64,000 nucleotides of DNA from Lachnospiraceae bacterium (GTDB lineage Bacteria; Bacillota; Clostridia; Lachnospirales; Lachnospiraceae), in contig CAJTAL010000014.1 of the NCBI GenBank assembly GCA_910574285.1, forward strand, positions 39,218 through 103,217. The letters are read 5' to 3'. A model generated the notes under the pieces. That model ran no database searches. It worked only from the letters and a program-made list of their open reading frames with translations, and was not told where the DNA came from. Shown here piece after piece: positions 63,834 through 64,000 of this stretch; the stretch's first letter is position 1; each line of letters begins with the position of its first letter. The position numbers and the translations under genes are program-made.

Positions 63834-64000
63834 ACAGTCAGACCGGAGGCTAATCATCAGCCGATTAGCCTCCAAAGGCTGAGTTTGCCGAGACTGTAAA
63901 ATAAACTGTGTATTGTCGTAAATTGGTATGTAAAATCTTGTTTTTTCGACATTTCTAAAATCAATTCCCAGTGCCGATTTTTTTACAATTACCGTTATTT
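63834..64000. other. Right-edge noncoding region with hairpin
   Basis: A 10-bp inverted repeat GGAGGCTAAT / ATTAGCCTCC (63845-63854, 63864-63873) follows the truncated gene, without a T-run. Further on are TGTCG and CGACA arms. No gene can be supported before the window ends. Confidence 0.4.

Noticed and set aside
63845..63873. Terminator or attachment site after the truncated AAA gene
   Set aside because: A clean inverted repeat, but no T-run, no repeat partner in the window and no integrase.

Overview
The window fits a spore-forming, anaerobic gut Firmicute of the Lachnospiraceae (Clostridia). The evidence is an alpha/beta small acid-soluble spore protein, a YtfJ/GerW sporulation protein, a complete rnfCDGEAB operon, a sodium-pumping decarboxylase operon, the clostridial rpmB-yloU-yloV-recG and cmk-ispH-S1 gene orders, and AAA-ATPase/nuclease proteins of a type common in this family. 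Genus assignment is not possible from sequence reading alone. No rRNA, tRNA or CRISPR array was recognised.

Layout. Positions 1-2040 are accessory: a truncated AMMECR1-domain gene and an AAA-ATPase/PD-(D/E)XK protein. 2129-4801 holds a diguanylate cyclase, a small membrane protein and a TetR regulator with a paired operator around a consensus promoter. 4886-14052 is a carbohydrate locus: GH38 mannosidase, GH42 galactosidase, two ABC permeases, a solute-binding lipoprotein and a divergent AraC regulator. It is decaying: the mannosidase has two frameshifts and the binding protein an internal deletion. 14117-16400 is a BlaI/BlaR1 beta-lactam sensor pair with its operator but no beta-lactamase beside it. 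16487-18669 has an ATPase remnant and a SirTM sirtuin/macrodomain ADP-ribosylation pair with its own operators. 18948-22013 has a D,D-carboxypeptidase, a candidate structured RNA with a 12-codon ORF, an unknown membrane-anchored protein and a spore protein.

The core section is 22104-49862, mostly on the minus strand: recG, a FakA-like kinase, Asp23/YloU, rpmB, an unlisted 45-residue membrane protein, ytfJ, a DUF2953 protein, a SEDS/PBP pair, a U32 hydroxylase-type protein, zapA, ruvBA, then a redox block (Gx transporter, NusG-II protein, ApbE, rnfBAEGDC), then S1, ispH, cmk, an HI0933-type flavoprotein and an RpiR regulator. The Rnf complex couples ferredoxin oxidation to ion pumping; ApbE supplies the covalent FMN for RnfG and RnfD.

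49996-55261 is one operon encoding two different carboxyltransferases (OadA and MmdA types) with one biotin carrier, one membrane pump subunit and one lipoprotein-like gamma subunit, so two decarboxylations may feed the same sodium pump. Upstream lies the most unusual gene of the window, a 662-residue protein joining a complete 2-isopropylmalate synthase with its leucine-binding domain to a C-terminal AraC-type DNA-binding domain. A sodium:solute symporter with striking operator repeats follows.

The right end is accessory again: an Rpn-like nuclease with a long 24-bp tandem repeat, and an IS1634-type insertion sequence whose right end cuts into a second copy of the AAA/nuclease gene. The exposed 3' half of that gene now starts at an ATG inside the IS inverted repeat.
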